The notes under the pieces were generated by a model. It was not told where the DNA came from. It worked only from the letters and a program-made list of their open reading frames with translations, and did not search any database. Positions 1 to 7,707 of a DNA stretch of 64,000 bases are shown piece after piece. The DNA is from VXNE01 sp963664635 (lineage in GTDB: Bacteria > Pseudomonadota > Gammaproteobacteria > Pseudomonadales > Azotimanducaceae). Every line of letters begins with the position of its first letter. The stretch's first letter is position 1. Position numbers and translations under genes: made by a program. The stretch spans positions 3,534,001-3,598,000 of the forward strand of contig OY761542.1 in assembly GCA_963664635.1 (NCBI GenBank), given 5' to 3'.

Positions 1-52
1 CCATTTCGCACTGGCCCGCGACATTTCCTGACAACGGAGCAGGGCGGCACGG

Positions 53-607
53 ATGTTGGTAACCGCTTCCGACGAAAAGCTGGTTACGCGTGCCCTGGCC
101 GGCTCCAACGGTGCATGGACGGCTTTGGTGAAACGCTACGAGCGGCGCGTCTACAACTACGCGTTGCGCATGGTCGGACATCCGGACGATGCCCTGGACC
201 TCGTGCAGGAGGTGTTCCTGGGCGTCTACCGGAACCTCGGGAGCTATCGCGGCGACGGGGTTTTCCCGGCATGGCTGTTCCGCATCGCGGCGTACCGCTG
301 CACGGACTACCTCCGTCGGCGGCGTCCCATGGATGCCTTCGACGAGGCCGCCACGGCGGCGGAGCCCGGCGCCGGCTTCGACCCCGCCCTGGCCGCCATC
401 GCGACCGATGCCAATCGGCACGTCGTGCGCGCGCTCGCCACCCTGCCCCCGGCGCAGCGACACGTCGTGGAGCTCAAGTTCTTCCAGAACTGCACCTTCG
501 AGGAGATCGGCAAGCACCTGGGGATCTCTCCCAACACCGCCAAGACGCGTCTCTACAGCGCGCTGCGCAAGCTCAAGGCATGCGAGGAGCTGCACGATGA
601 ACTGTGA
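53..607 (+). CDS. ECF-type RNA polymerase sigma factor
   Basis: A 184-residue protein with the two domains of a minimal (group 4) sigma-70 factor. Region 2 lies at about residues 20-95 and includes DLVQEVFLGVYRN and the -10-binding helix around WLFRIAAYRC. Region 4 lies at about 128-178, with LPPAQRHVV followed by the helix-turn-helix FEEIGKHLGISPNTAKTRL. The N-terminal extension is short and there is no region 1 or 3. The ATG is preceded by a purine-rich GGAGCAGGG stretch. The gene overlaps the next one by 11 bp, and that neighbour is a typical anti-sigma factor, so this sigma factor is probably held at the membrane until an envelope signal arrives. The regulon cannot be read from the sequence. 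Confidence 0.93.
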   Translation: MLVTASDEKLVTRALAGSNGAWTALVKRYERRVYNYALRMVGHPDDALDLVQEVFLGVYRNLGSYRGDGVFPAWLFRIAAYRCTDYLRRRRPMDAFDEAATAAEPGAGFDPALAAIATDANRHVVRALATLPPAQRHVVELKFFQNCTFEEIGKHLGISPNTAKTRLYSALRKLKACEELHDEL

Positions 608-1250
608 CGAGGCCCGATCAAGCCTGTTCGAACTGGTCGAGGACGCCGGTGGCATCGCGCCGACCGACCGTGACGCGCTCCTCGCGCACGTGGCCGGATG
701 TCCTTCCTGTTCGGCCGACGTCGATGCGATCCGGGCCTGGCGGCAGCGGGTGGACGCGTGGCGGGACGAGCCGACGCCCCGTTGGCGCCGGCCGACGGTC
801 GAACGTCCCCCGTGGCGGGACTGGCGCGTCTGGTTCCCGGTCGCGGCGAGTACGGCGGCGCTGGCCCTCGCCGCGACCGCGGTCCTGGCTCCATGGACCG
901 GAACCGGCCCCGATCGCGCACCCACTCCCGCCGTCGCCCGGGTCGACCCCGCGCTGGAGCAGCAACTGGTCGAGGCGACCCTCCGACGGGTTCGGGAAGA
1001 GTTCGAGGCCCGCCGCGAGACCGAACGGTCGTTGCTGCTCCAGGCGGCAATGGAAGTGGCCCGCGACCAGCGCGAGGAGGAACTCACGGCCCTCGCGGCG
1101 TTCCTGAAGGCCGAAATGGACCGCCGGTCCCTCGAGACCGACGAGAGCCTGCGCTACCTGATCACGGACCAGGTCCGTGACCGCCGCCGCCTCGAAGACC
1201 TGTTTCAGCGGGTGAGCACCCGCCGTGATACAGCGGAGAATCGAAGATGA
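597..1250 (+). CDS. Membrane-anchored zinc-finger anti-sigma factor
   Basis: A 217-residue protein starting at the ATG inside the end of the sigma gene. The N-terminus carries the HxxxCxxC zinc-binding anti-sigma motif (H31, C35, C38 in HVAGCPSC). One hydrophobic segment at about residues 77-98 would span the inner membrane. The remaining ~115 residues are highly charged and probably helical coiled coil in the periplasm. The layout (cytoplasmic ZAS domain, one TM helix, periplasmic sensor) is the standard one for regulators that sequester ECF sigma factors. It overlaps the following secreted-protein gene by ATGA, so the three genes are probably translated together. The start was chosen because it puts the ZAS domain at the N-terminus. 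Confidence 0.88.
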   Translation: MNCDEARSSLFELVEDAGGIAPTDRDALLAHVAGCPSCSADVDAIRAWRQRVDAWRDEPTPRWRRPTVERPPWRDWRVWFPVAASTAALALAATAVLAPWTGTGPDRAPTPAVARVDPALEQQLVEATLRRVREEFEARRETERSLLLQAAMEVARDQREEELTALAAFLKAEMDRRSLETDESLRYLITDQVRDRRRLEDLFQRVSTRRDTAENRR

Positions 1251-2131
1251 CCGAACGCCACGCCCGTCGTCCCTCCCTGCGCCCACCTCTCGCCCTGGCG
1301 GCGGCCATGACCGTCGCGTCGGCCCACGCCGAAGCACCGGCGCACCTCGACGCGCTGCAGCAGGAGTTGCGCGTCGCCGAGGACGTCATCGAGGCGGCCC
1401 TCGACAACGTGCCGGACCTGCGGGTCTCCGGCGTGGAAGCGGACTACCTGGCCGGCCAGGGCGTCCTGATCTCCCTGTCCGTCGGGACGGGCTGGCCGGG
1501 TTCCGGGTACGGCAGGCGAGTGGTGAAGATCATCCGGGACGAGGACATCCACGTGCCCATCCCGGAGATGGTGCACGAGATTCTGGCCGACCTGGACCTG
1601 GAGCTGCCCAGCTTCGAACATCGCCCCGTCGACCTGGCGCCGCTGCGCGAACTGCGCCAGGAACAGCGGGCCCTGCGCAACCAGCAGCGCAAGGTCCGGA
1701 ACCGGATCTGGGCCGTACGCCTCGAGACGGCCAGCGGATCGGACGAAGAAGACGGCGCGCGGACGGTCGCGGCCCTCGAGGAGGAAATGCAGCGCCTCGA
1801 GGCGGAGGAGGACGCGCTGGAGAGCCGCATCGACGCCGAATACGACCAGTTGGCTTCTACCCGGGAGATCGAGGAAGTCGTGGAGGTCGAGCCGGCGGGA
1901 GCATCCGACGAACCCCCCGCGCCGGATGTCGACGCCGCGCTCGCCGGGGTCTTGTGCGACTACGGTGCGACGCTCAAGTCCCTGCCACGCGACGAGCACC
2001 TTTCCCTGCGAGTCCGCGGGGGCTCCCGAGACGCGTTCCACGTGTTCCGTTTCGAAGACGTCCTCGCGTGCCAGAAAGGTGCGCTGACCGCGGAGGAACT
2101 GGTCGGCAAGGGCACCCGCTACCAAGGTTGA
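1247..2131 (+). CDS. Secreted coiled-coil protein of the sigma/anti-sigma operon
   Basis: A 294-residue protein with an apparent signal peptide in the first ~28 residues (basic start, LALAAAMTV core, cleavage near SAHAEA). Residues ~30-120 are a mixed alpha/beta region that I do not recognise. Residues ~130-205 are strongly heptad-like and rich in E, R, Q and L, for example RELRQEQRALRNQQRKV, so a periplasmic coiled coil is likely. A final ~60-residue domain follows. It overlaps the anti-sigma gene by ATGA. Since the anti-sigma factor also has a periplasmic coiled coil, a direct interaction (co-sensor) is plausible but is inference. Confidence 0.7.
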   Translation: MTERHARRPSLRPPLALAAAMTVASAHAEAPAHLDALQQELRVAEDVIEAALDNVPDLRVSGVEADYLAGQGVLISLSVGTGWPGSGYGRRVVKIIRDEDIHVPIPEMVHEILADLDLELPSFEHRPVDLAPLRELRQEQRALRNQQRKVRNRIWAVRLETASGSDEEDGARTVAALEEEMQRLEAEEDALESRIDAEYDQLASTREIEEVVEVEPAGASDEPPAPDVDAALAGVLCDYGATLKSLPRDEHLSLRVRGGSRDAFHVFRFEDVLACQKGALTAEELVGKGTRYQG

Positions 2132-2155
2132 CCGCAGCGTCGGGGCCGGCGGTCA
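2129..2155. terminator. Hairpin spanning two convergent stop codons
   Basis: TGACCGC at 2129-2135 pairs with GCGGTCA at 2149-2155 around a 13-nt loop. The first arm contains the stop of the rightward secreted-protein gene and the second contains the stop of the leftward MerR/TPR gene. There is no U-tract, so a bidirectional terminator function is only suggested. Confidence 0.35.
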
Positions 2156-3013
2156 GGCCTCGCCGCTCTCGAGCAGTTGCCGGTACCTGCGCAGGTGGCG
2201 CAGCGACGACACCTCGTCGCCGCTCATCTCGAAGATGCGCGCGAGGTTGTAGTGCGCGTCCGGCACGTCCGGGGCCCGGCGGTAATGCTCCGCCGCCGTC
2301 TCCACCTCGTCGAGCTCGTCGAACACCGTGCCCATGTTGTAGCTCGCGAGCTGGTGGTCCGGGGCCGCGTCCAAGCCCTGCTGGTAGTGACGCTTGGCGT
2401 TCTTGAGATCGCCCTTCAACTGGCACAGCCGGCCGAGGTTGACGTGGGCGTCGGCGTTCTTGATATCGAGTTCGATCGCGCGCTGATAGGCGTCGGGCGC
2501 GCGCTCGGGATCCATTTCCTCGAGATCGAGCCCGAAGTTGTACCACTCGTCGCTGCCGAGGCCCTCGAAATCCCCGCCCTCGAAGAAGCGGCGCTTCTCG
2601 GCCAGCGTCGCCACCTCGGCGGCCACCTCGCCGACGGCGAAATCGAGGCGCCCCTGGCCCGAGTCGATGTCCCACACCGCGGACTCCTCGCGCACGACCA
2701 CGTCGTCCCCGTCCACGAAGATGCGCATGGACGCGAGGGAACCGCCGGCCTCGAGGCCGTGCTTGAGCTTCAGCAGCGCGGCGATCGTCCGGCGCACGGA
2801 GAGTTTCGCGTCGAGCAGGCCCCGGGCGGTCCGCAGCAGCACGACATCCTGGAAGGAGAAGCGGTACCGGCCCCCGGTACCGCGGGCGGACTCCAGCACG
2901 CCGCGGCGGACGTACTGCCGGACCTGGTCCGCGGACAGACCGCTCAGGCCGGCCACCTCGCGGGTGGTGTACCCGCCCGCCGCGTCGGGACCTGCGCTCG
3001 CCAGTGGCCTCAC
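2153..3013 (-). CDS. MerR-type HTH protein fused to TPR repeats
   Basis: A 286-residue protein starting at GTG. Residues ~14-80 form a MerR-like winged helix (YTTREVAGLSGLSADQVRQY, then GGRYRFSFQDVVLLR). Residues ~150-275 contain tetratricopeptide repeats, with alternating motifs such as AYQRAIELD, AHVNLGRL, AKRHYQQGLDAAPD and ASYNMGTVFDEL. No cysteine-rich or drug-binding effector domain is present, so this is not a classical metal or drug sensor. The TPR part suggests protein-protein control of a DNA-binding module. It lies downstream of and on the same strand as the Ku gene, separated by ~130 bp with two hairpins. The target is unknown. Confidence 0.8.
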   Translation of the reverse strand: MRPLASAGPDAAGGYTTREVAGLSGLSADQVRQYVRRGVLESARGTGGRYRFSFQDVVLLRTARGLLDAKLSVRRTIAALLKLKHGLEAGGSLASMRIFVDGDDVVVREESAVWDIDSGQGRLDFAVGEVAAEVATLAEKRRFFEGGDFEGLGSDEWYNFGLDLEEMDPERAPDAYQRAIELDIKNADAHVNLGRLCQLKGDLKNAKRHYQQGLDAAPDHQLASYNMGTVFDELDEVETAAEHYRRAPDVPDAHYNLARIFEMSGDEVSSLRHLRRYRQLLESGEA

Positions 3014-3087
3014 GGTGGTTGACCGCCTCTAGATTCCTTGAGCAGCGTTGTAGTTTAGGGTCGCGTTGCGTTGTCCGCAGCCTCTCC

Positions 3088-3127
3088 AAGTTGCGCAGCA
3101 ACTTGATCGCGTCGCCGCAGGCGACGC
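3088..3127 (-). terminator. Two adjacent hairpins downstream of the Ku gene
   Basis: A 7-bp stem with a 3-nt loop (AAGTTGC/GCAACTT, 3088-3104) is followed after 4 nt by an 8-bp stem (GCGTCGCC/GGCGACGC, 3109-3127). They lie just past the Ku stop codon and upstream of the MerR/TPR gene. They may end Ku transcription; no long U-tract is seen. Confidence 0.4.
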
Positions 3128-3140
3128 GCCTAGTCTGGTA

Positions 3141-4034
3141 TCACTGGGCCTTGCGCGCCTTCGACCGTTTCCTCGTCCTGGCGGCGCCTGCGCCGGTGGC
3201 GCTCTTCGCCGGGGCCCGTTGCGCGGGCCGCGGCGGCCCGTCCTCTTCCTCGGCGCCATTCTCGGCGCTGCCGGCGACGGAGGCCTTGAGCGCCTCCATG
3301 AGGTCGATGATCTTCGCCTCGGCGCGTTCCTCGGGGGCGACGGAAATCTCCTGTCCGTCGACCTTGTGCTGGATCACGTCCAGCATGTGCGCGCGCACGT
3401 CGTTGCGGTACTTCTCGGGCTCGAAGGCGGCGTTGGCGCGCTGCTCGATGATCTGCACCGCGAGTTCGAGCTCGCCCTCGGCGACGTCGACCGATTCGAG
3501 CGGCACGTCGTCGAACGGCCGCAACTCCTCCTGGTACTTGAGCTGCTCCATGACCAGGCCGTCGCCCATGGGGCGTACCAGCACGAGGTAGCTCCGCCCC
3601 CGGGCCGCGTAGCTCGCCAGCGCCGCCCGCCCGGTGTGCGCCAGCGCCTGCCTGAGCAGGTGGTAGGAACGCGCCGCGCCCTTGTCCGGGCCCAGGTAAT
3701 GGACCTTTTCGATGTATAGCCGCTCGACCTCCGCGAGGGGAATGAACTCGGAGATGTCGATGGCGTTGGTGGACTCGACGTACAGGGCCTTGATCTCGTC
3801 CGCCGTGAAGGTCACGTACTGGCCCTTGGCGAACTCGTAGCCCTGGACGCGGTCCTCCCGCTCGACTATCTGGCCGTCCGAGGCGCGGATATACTGCTGC
3901 TTCAGCCGGGAGCCGTCCTTGCTCAGGTAGTTGAAGCGGACGGCGGCGGTGCTGTCGACGGTCGAGTAGAGCTTGATGGGGATCGACACCAATCCGAAAG
4001 AGATGGTGGCCGTCCCAATGGCGCGTGCGGGCAT
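3141..4034 (-). CDS. ku: Ku DNA-end-binding protein (bacterial NHEJ)
   Basis: A 297-residue bacterial Ku. The N-terminus (MPARAIGTATISFGLVSIPIK) is the family signature of the Ku beta-barrel that encircles broken DNA ends. The Ku core covers about residues 8-190. The last ~50 residues are rich in Lys, Arg and Ala, typical of the variable basic tail that binds DNA and recruits LigD. Length is normal for the family. It is transcribed divergently from ligD with ~140 bp between the two starts, the common arrangement for a two-component NHEJ system active when no sister chromosome is available. Confidence 0.97.
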   Translation of the reverse strand: MPARAIGTATISFGLVSIPIKLYSTVDSTAAVRFNYLSKDGSRLKQQYIRASDGQIVEREDRVQGYEFAKGQYVTFTADEIKALYVESTNAIDISEFIPLAEVERLYIEKVHYLGPDKGAARSYHLLRQALAHTGRAALASYAARGRSYLVLVRPMGDGLVMEQLKYQEELRPFDDVPLESVDVAEGELELAVQIIEQRANAAFEPEKYRNDVRAHMLDVIQHKVDGQEISVAPEERAEAKIIDLMEALKASVAGSAENGAEEEDGPPRPAQRAPAKSATGAGAARTRKRSKARKAQ

Positions 4035-4172
4035 GGCTGTGTCCGGCCTTCCTCTACGTCGAGCGTACGTTTACACCACTTCGGGACGCCCGTCCAGACC
4101 GCGATGCGACCCCGGAATGCCGCCGGGCACTGTGAATCCGAGGCGGCCGGACCGCCACTGACCCCCCCTGCC

Positions 4173-6668
4173 ATGCCTTCGGCCAAGCCCGACAGCCTGT
4201 CCGCCTACCGCGCGAAGCGCAAGGCCGGCGCAACACCGGAACCCTTCTCGGCCGAGGCGGCTGCCGAGGCCGGCGCCGGGCCCCGGATCTTCGTCGTGCA
4301 GCAGCACCAGGCGAGCCATCTGCACTGGGACGTGCGCCTCGAGATCGACGGCGTACTCCGGTCCTGGGCCGTGCCCCGGGGCCCGTCGCCGAATCCGGCC
4401 GACAAGCGCTTCGCCGCCCGCGTCGAGGACCACCCCCTGGACTACGCCGATTTCGAGGGGTGCATCCCCGCAGGCAACTACGGCGCCGGCTACGTGATCG
4501 TCTGGGACCGCGGCACGTACCTGGAACTCGAGCCGTTCGACGCAGGCTTCGAACGCGGCAAGCTGCTGTTCGAACTGCGCGGGCACAAGCTGCGCGGACG
4601 CTGGACGCTCGTGCGCATGAACGGACCCCGCCAGCGCGCGGCCGGAGACGGCAAGGAATGGCTGCTCATCAAGGAGCGCGACGAGTGGGTGCGCGAAACG
4701 CCGCCGCCCGACGACTCCGTGCTCTCCGGACTGACCCTCGCGGACATGCCGGACCCGGCCGTCGTCGAGCAGCGCCTGGCGGGGCGCATCCGCGGCATCG
4801 ATCCCGCGCCGCCCGAGACCGGACCGCTGACCGTCAAGCCCATGCTCGCCCGCTCCGGGGAAGCGTTCGACCGGGCCGGCTGGGTGTTCGAGATCAAGTA
4901 CGACGGCTACCGCCTGCTGATCGAGAAGGACGGCGAACGGGTGACGCTGCGCTCGCGCAGGGGCCTCGACCTGACCGCGAACTTCCCCGAGGTCGAGAAG
5001 GCCGCGCGGCGCCTGCCCTTCTCCAGGTTTGTCATCGACGGCGAGGCGGTGGTGCACGACGCCCGCGGCGTGCCGAACTTCTCGCTGCTGCAGCAGCGTG
5101 CACGGCTGCGCGGGTCCGCGAGCGTCTCGCGGGCGGTCAACGCGCTGCCGGTCACCTACTACGCGTTCGACCTGCCGCAGTCCCTCGGCCATGACCTGCG
5201 CGGCCTGCCGCTGCTCGAGCGCAAGGCGCTGCTGCGGGAGATGCTGCCGTCCACCGGACCCGTGCGCTACTCCGAGCACATCGAGGGCTCCGGCATCCGC
5301 GTGTTCGAGCGCATGCGCGCCCTGGGGCTTGAGGGCGTCGTCGGCAAGCGCGCGGACAGCCCCTACCGGGCCGGGCGTTCGGACGCCTGGGTGAAGATCC
5401 GCACCGAACGCACCGGCGATTTCGTGATCGCCGGGTGGGCCCCCAACAAGTCCAACTCCGCCGACCTCGGAGCGCTGGCCCTCGCCGAGTACCGGGGCGA
5501 CGACCTCGTCTTCTGCGGCCGCGTCGGCGCCGGCCTGAACGCCCGTGCCCGCGGGGACCTCGCAGAGCGTCTCGAGGGGCTTGCCGCGGCGGCGCCGCTC
5601 GCCGAGGAACGCGACGTGCGCTGGGTCGCACCCGTGCTCGTCTGCGAAGTCGCCTACAAGGAGTACACGCTGGACGGCCGCCTGCGCCAGCCGGCCTTCC
5701 GGCGCCTGCGCGACGACAAGCCGCCCGCGGAGTGCATCGGAGCGTTCGACGACCCGCGCCCCGTCACGCTCGAACCGGCCGTGCGGCACACGGTCGCGGT
5801 CACCAACCGGGACAAGGTCTTCTTTCCCGAAAAGGACCTCACGAAGGGCCATCTGGTGGACTACTACGAGCGCATCGCGCCGTGGATGCTCCCCTACCTC
5901 CTGAACCGCCCCCTCGTGCTCACGCGTTTTCCCGACGGCATCCACGGCAAGTCGTTCTACCAGCGCGACGCACCGGACTTCGTGCCCGACTGGGTCAAGC
6001 GCGCCGCCCTCTGGACGGAGACCGAGGAACGCGACATCAACTACTTCATGGTGGAGGACGCGGCCTCGCTCAAGTACCTGGCCAACATGGGCGCCATCCC
6101 CATCCACGCCTGGCACAGCCGCATCGACCGGTTGGAGCACCCGGACTGGTGCGTCCTCGACCTCGACCCCAAGGACGCCCCCTTCGCCGACGTGATCGCG
6201 GTCGCCAGGGAGATCCACACCCTCCTCGACGAGCTCGCGCTGCCGGGCTATCTCAAGACCAGCGGGGCGAGCGGCCTGCACGTTCTCATCCCGCTCGCCC
6301 GCCGCCTGACCCACGATCAGTCGCGCACGCTCGGGGAACTGCTGGCCCGCGTCATCGTCACGCGCCGCCCCGAGGTCTGCACCATCGTGCGGGCGGTCAG
6401 GAAGCGCGAGAGCAAGGTCTACATCGACTACATGCAGAACCGGCACGGGCAACTGATCGTCGCGCCGTTCTCGGCCCGCGCGGAGCCGGCGGCGTCCGTC
6501 TCCATGCCGCTGCGGTGGTCCGAACTGAACGGCCGGCTCGCCAACCCCAGGTACCACATCGAGAACGCGGTCGCCCGCATGAAACGCACCCCCGACCCGA
6601 TGCTGGCCGTGCTCACCGACGAACCCGACCTCGGCGCGGCCCTCGCGAAGCTCTCCGGGTTGCTGTAG
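4173..6668 (+). CDS. ligD: Multidomain ATP-dependent DNA ligase LigD
   Basis: An 831-residue LigD counted from the ATG at 4173; in-frame codons further upstream only add a low-complexity stretch. Domains in order: 3'-phosphoesterase (residues ~30-190, with HLHWDVRLEIDG), ATP-dependent ligase (~215-530, nucleophile K242 in EIKYDGYRL), and primase-polymerase (~550-830, with VLDLDPKD and TSGASGLHVLIPL). This PE-LIG-POL order and length match the Pseudomonas-type enzyme rather than the mycobacterial POL-PE-LIG order. With the divergent Ku gene it makes a complete end-joining system: Ku holds ends, POL fills in, PE trims 3' ends and LIG seals. Confidence 0.97.
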   Translation: MPSAKPDSLSAYRAKRKAGATPEPFSAEAAAEAGAGPRIFVVQQHQASHLHWDVRLEIDGVLRSWAVPRGPSPNPADKRFAARVEDHPLDYADFEGCIPAGNYGAGYVIVWDRGTYLELEPFDAGFERGKLLFELRGHKLRGRWTLVRMNGPRQRAAGDGKEWLLIKERDEWVRETPPPDDSVLSGLTLADMPDPAVVEQRLAGRIRGIDPAPPETGPLTVKPMLARSGEAFDRAGWVFEIKYDGYRLLIEKDGERVTLRSRRGLDLTANFPEVEKAARRLPFSRFVIDGEAVVHDARGVPNFSLLQQRARLRGSASVSRAVNALPVTYYAFDLPQSLGHDLRGLPLLERKALLREMLPSTGPVRYSEHIEGSGIRVFERMRALGLEGVVGKRADSPYRAGRSDAWVKIRTERTGDFVIAGWAPNKSNSADLGALALAEYRGDDLVFCGRVGAGLNARARGDLAERLEGLAAAAPLAEERDVRWVAPVLVCEVAYKEYTLDGRLRQPAFRRLRDDKPPAECIGAFDDPRPVTLEPAVRHTVAVTNRDKVFFPEKDLTKGHLVDYYERIAPWMLPYLLNRPLVLTRFPDGIHGKSFYQRDAPDFVPDWVKRAALWTETEERDINYFMVEDAASLKYLANMGAIPIHAWHSRIDRLEHPDWCVLDLDPKDAPFADVIAVAREIHTLLDELALPGYLKTSGASGLHVLIPLARRLTHDQSRTLGELLARVIVTRRPEVCTIVRAVRKRESKVYIDYMQNRHGQLIVAPFSARAEPAASVSMPLRWSELNGRLANPRYHIENAVARMKRTPDPMLAVLTDEPDLGAALAKLSGLL

Positions 6669-6805
6669 GGGACGCCCTCGTGCCAGCCGTTCTCAATTCC
6701 GTGGCATTTTCCTCTGAAAGCCAACAGATTCGCGCGCTTAGGCGTGTACTAAACTGGCACAACGGGTGGCCTTGGCGAGGGTGGCCAGGACACGGACGGC
6801 GTGCG

Positions 6806-7183
6806 TCAAGGGACCGGGCCTGAGTCCCCGCGGGGTTTTGTGGGGCGCGGCGGTCCACCCTTGGCGCGTGGCCACCGTAGGGTCTTTTGCGCCCCGGGCG
6901 AGAGGACCCGCAAGGTGTCGACAATCTCGCCGATGTGTTGCGCTATCCGCCGCCAGTTGGCGGGCACCGCCAGGATGGCGATGCGGCGCTCGCCCAAGCG
7001 CTGTTGGTGCTCGATGTTCTGGTCGGTGGTGAGCAAAACGTCGTACCCATGCGCCTCGGCCAAATCCAAGAGTTCGCCGTTCTTGACGGTGGCCCACCCG
7101 AGTTCTTGGGCACGGTCCACTAGGTGCGGACGCAGGTGTCGTCGCAACCCCACCGGAGTGCCCGCGTCGAAGAGTATCTTCAA
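6806..7183 (-). CDS. PIN-like (DUF5615-type) putative toxin
   Basis: About 125 residues beginning at a TTG codon at 7183 (leader KILFDAGTP). The core resembles DUF5615/Mut7-C-like PIN proteins: an acidic residue in LFDAGTP near the N-terminus, DLAEAHGYDVLLTTDQN in the middle, and RIAILAVPANWRRI later. Such proteins are presumed nucleases and are commonly paired with DUF433 antitoxins, as here. The start TTG overlaps the stop of the DUF433 gene as TTGA, indicating translational coupling. The C-terminal ~25 residues are Pro/Arg-rich and may be non-conserved. Toxicity is inferred from gene pairing. Confidence 0.72.
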   Translation of the reverse strand: MKILFDAGTPVGLRRHLRPHLVDRAQELGWATVKNGELLDLAEAHGYDVLLTTDQNIEHQQRLGERRIAILAVPANWRRIAQHIGEIVDTLRVLSPGAQKTLRWPRAKGGPPRPTKPRGDSGPVP

Positions 7184-7437
7184 GGGCTGGGGCTTGCGGG
7201 CCTCGGCAGGGGCGTCTGCATGTCGTTGATCGCGTGCTCGAGCACGGCCTCCACCTCGGCCCGCGACGGACCTTCGAACCATTCCATGAAGTCATCCACC
7301 GTGTCGCCATCCCGCAACGTCTCGAAGAGGGCGGCCACGGGCATGCGTGTGCCACGAAAGACGAGCGCCCCGCTGAGACGTTCCGGATCGCGCTCCACCA
7401 CCGGGCATTTCTGCCAGTAGTCCTCGGTCTTGCCCAT
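7180..7437 (-). CDS. DUF433 family antitoxin
   Basis: An 85-residue protein starting at the ATG at 7437. The middle matches the DUF433 helix-turn-helix pattern: GALVFRGTRMPVAALFETL followed by TVDDFMEWF and a C-terminal helix EVEAVLEHA. DUF433 proteins are usually the first gene of a pair with a DUF5615 PIN-like protein, and that partner follows directly with a TTGA overlap. The protein probably neutralises its partner and may repress the operon. Longer in-frame starts would run into the non-coding hairpin repeat upstream and were rejected. Confidence 0.8.
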   Translation of the reverse strand: MGKTEDYWQKCPVVERDPERLSGALVFRGTRMPVAALFETLRDGDTVDDFMEWFEGPSRAEVEAVLEHAINDMQTPLPRPASPSP

Positions 7438-7524
7438 GCCCGCTCTCTCCTGCCCTGGCCGACAGGCCCATGAGTATACGACCCGGCGGGGCAGGGCGCC
7501 CGCAGGCCCCTGCGCCCGCCGATT

Positions 7525-7677
7525 AGGGAAGCTCTGATCAAGAGCTTCCCCAGTGCGGCACAGGGACGTGCCGCCAGATTCGATGGCGTAAGCCATTGAA
7601 TCTGTGGAGCAAGACGAAACCGCGTTTTGTCTTGCTACCTGATCAAGTCCATGGATGGGCTTGATCAGAGGTTTCCC
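7525..7677 (+). repeat. Five-hairpin 153-bp interspersed repeat, copy 1
   Basis: A non-coding element that recurs almost unchanged at 22054-22206 in the same orientation. It is a row of five inverted repeats: GGGAAGCTCT/AGAGCTTCCC; GCGGCAC/GTGCCGC; a 13-bp stem around CAGATTC/GAATCTG; a 12-bp stem around GCAAGAC/GTCTTGC; and a 14-bp stem around CTGATCAAG/CTTGATCAG. The outer edges (GGGAAGCTCTGATC and GATCAGAGGTTTCC) are themselves inverted repeats. It sits between the start of the DUF433 gene and the end of the Omp85-like gene. No coding capacity or clear target-site duplication is seen. It could be a MITE-like element or a structured RNA/ssDNA element. Confidence 0.85.
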
Positions 7678-7707
7678 GGCGCTTGAGCGGGTCGCCCCCG
7701 TACTCCC

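Noticed and set aside
4071..6557. 828-codon leftward open frame opposite ligD
   Set aside because: High-GC antisense shadow of a well-recognised LigD; residues are a mix of Val/Ala/Arg/Gly with no motif.
7525..7677. tRNA or known riboswitch reading of the hairpin element
   Set aside because: Five independent stem-loops in a row do not fold into a cloverleaf, and no known riboswitch core was recognised.
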